Positions 6,886-7,444 of a DNA stretch of 7,444 nt are shown one piece after another. Both the position numbers and the translations under genes were made by a program. The DNA is taken from positions 1 through 7,444 of the forward strand of contig JAGLTZ010000280.1 of the NCBI GenBank assembly GCA_023135015.1, in the 5' to 3' direction. The notes beneath the pieces were generated by a model. It was not told where the DNA came from and ran no database searches. It saw nothing but the letters and a program-made list of their open reading frames with translations. This stretch comes from Candidatus Latescibacterota bacterium. Lineage in GTDB: Bacteria > Blakebacterota > Blakebacteria > Blakebacterales > Blakebacteraceae. Numbering within the stretch: position 1 is the stretch's first letter; the number at the start of each line of letters is the position of its first letter.

Positions 6886-7052
6886 CATCCTGCTTTCCAT
6901 GAAGTCGGATGGCAACACGGTAATTCGACGACCCGGTTTTCGGTACGGAATCAGGCTGTAGTCCGCATCCCGGATTAGTTATGATCTCTAGTAGCATCAA
7001 TTCATTGTTGCATAAATGGATGTATATAGGGGTGAGAGTGCCGAGAGGGGCC
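6886..7052. other. Remainder of the divergent intergenic region
   Basis: The spacer between the dehydrogenase and the lipoprotein gene spans 6856-7065 (210 nt). This part is richer in A and T than the genes, especially 6975-7028. On the plus strand TTCATT (7001-7006), 16 nt, then TATATA (7023-7028) is a weak candidate promoter for the lipoprotein gene, with a leader of about 30 nt. I see no gene, tRNA or clear operator palindrome here. Confidence 0.35.
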
Positions 7053-7060
7053 AAGGAGGG
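7053..7060 (+). promoter_or_regulatory. Ribosome binding site of the GWxTD lipoprotein gene
   Basis: AAGGAGGG is a near-perfect Shine-Dalgarno sequence. Its GGAGG core (7055-7059) lies 6 nt before the ATG at 7066. This selects 7066 over the nearby ATG at 7061, which is in another frame, sits too close to the Shine-Dalgarno and hits a stop after 17 codons. Confidence 0.75.
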
Positions 7061-7065
7061 ATGGC

Positions 7066-7444
7066 ATGCGACTGCTTCGGTCTGCTGCCGTTGGAGCGCT
7101 GGGACTGTTATTAGTTTCCGGATCGTGCGCTTATCACGGCACATCGATTGATTCGCGCGAATATCTACAGCTGCATCGGGCTTTCTCCGTCATCGCTCCC
7201 GGGTGGGAGCTGAGGGCCTTCAAGCGGGCCGCCAGGCAGGGCCCTGATTCCCTGCAGACTTTTCTCGAGAGCTTCTGGTCCCGGCGTGATCCCACTCCGG
7301 GAACCGCCCGTAATGAATACTGGGATCGCTTCGAAGCCCGGTTTGCTGAAGGCGTAGAACAATTTATTCCCCCCGGCGGTGATGTCATCGCCGACGATCG
7401 CCTGATCGCCTATCTCCTATACGGGAACCCGATGGAGGAGGAAA
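7066..7444 (+). CDS. Putative lipoprotein with a divergent GWxTD domain, N-terminal 126 residues (cut by window edge)
   Basis: The reading frame is open from the ATG at 7066 to the window end. Residues 1-20 form a signal peptide with R2 and R5, a hydrophobic core (7-17) and SGSC at the end. C21 is a plausible lipidation site, although Ser rather than Leu/Val/Ile occupies the -3 position, so ordinary secretion is an alternative. Residues 64-100 carry the hallmark of GWxTD-domain proteins: FLESFWSRRDPTPGT (66-80), then ARNEYWDRFEARF. The segment DRLIAYLLYGNP (111-122) aligns with the usual DRGRxYIxYGPP block. The Gly-Trp-x-Thr that should precede it is missing, with only the Asp kept. The function of GWxTD proteins is poorly known, and they are predicted to be secreted or envelope proteins. 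Codon use with G/C-ending third positions supports real coding. Confidence 0.72.
   Translation, partial: MRLLRSAAVGALGLLLVSGSCAYHGTSIDSREYLQLHRAFSVIAPGWELRAFKRAARQGPDSLQTFLESFWSRRDPTPGTARNEYWDRFEARFAEGVEQFIPPGGDVIADDRLIAYLLYGNPMEEE

Noticed and set aside
6921..6952. Imperfect inverted repeat around CCCGGTTTTCGG upstream of the dehydrogenase
   Set aside because: The paired arms are only about three bases, which is too short to support an operator or hairpin.

Overview
The window is about 7.4 kb of densely coded, moderately GC-rich bacterial DNA. Start sites mostly carry Shine-Dalgarno sequences, and there are no RNA genes, CRISPR arrays or insertion sequences that I can see. It looks like an ordinary chromosome. 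The only lineage hint is the partial lipoprotein at the right edge. Its FW..RDPTPGT signature belongs to the GWxTD-domain proteins, which I associate with Acidobacteriota, the FCB group and related candidate phyla. That points to one of these poorly cultured groups, but weakly.

Left to centre (1-4557, all minus strand) is one compact gene cluster, read right to left: CPBP-family membrane protein, hpt, ade, mtnA, mtnP (cut by the window edge). Spacings are 25, 6, -4 and 37 nt, so a single operon is likely. Four of the five genes form one chemical route. MtnP splits 5'-methylthioadenosine (MTA) into adenine and methylthioribose-1-phosphate. MtnA isomerises the sugar phosphate. Ade deaminates the adenine to hypoxanthine. 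Hpt converts hypoxanthine to IMP. Both halves of MTA are therefore handled, and adenine can be recovered through IMP without an adenine phosphoribosyltransferase. The membrane protein at the head has no obvious link to this chemistry.

A 170-nt divergent spacer (4558-4727) holds a fair sigma70-type promoter for the rightward gene. That gene (4728-5696, plus) is an extended SDR of the NAD-dependent epimerase / 3-beta-HSD type. It faces a zinc-dependent MDR alcohol dehydrogenase (5752-6855, minus) across a 55-nt convergent gap with a modest hairpin. The dehydrogenase has a valine where the usual GHE motif has glutamate. Its upstream region has an extended -10 element that implies a very short mRNA leader.

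The right edge (7066 onwards, plus) encodes the N-terminal part of a putative lipoprotein with a degenerate GWxTD domain. I found no clear evidence of a wholly new system. The most notable items are the MTA-to-IMP operon logic, the atypical CPBP motifs, the divergent GWxTD protein, the MDR motif change and a strong G-quadruplex motif inside ade.
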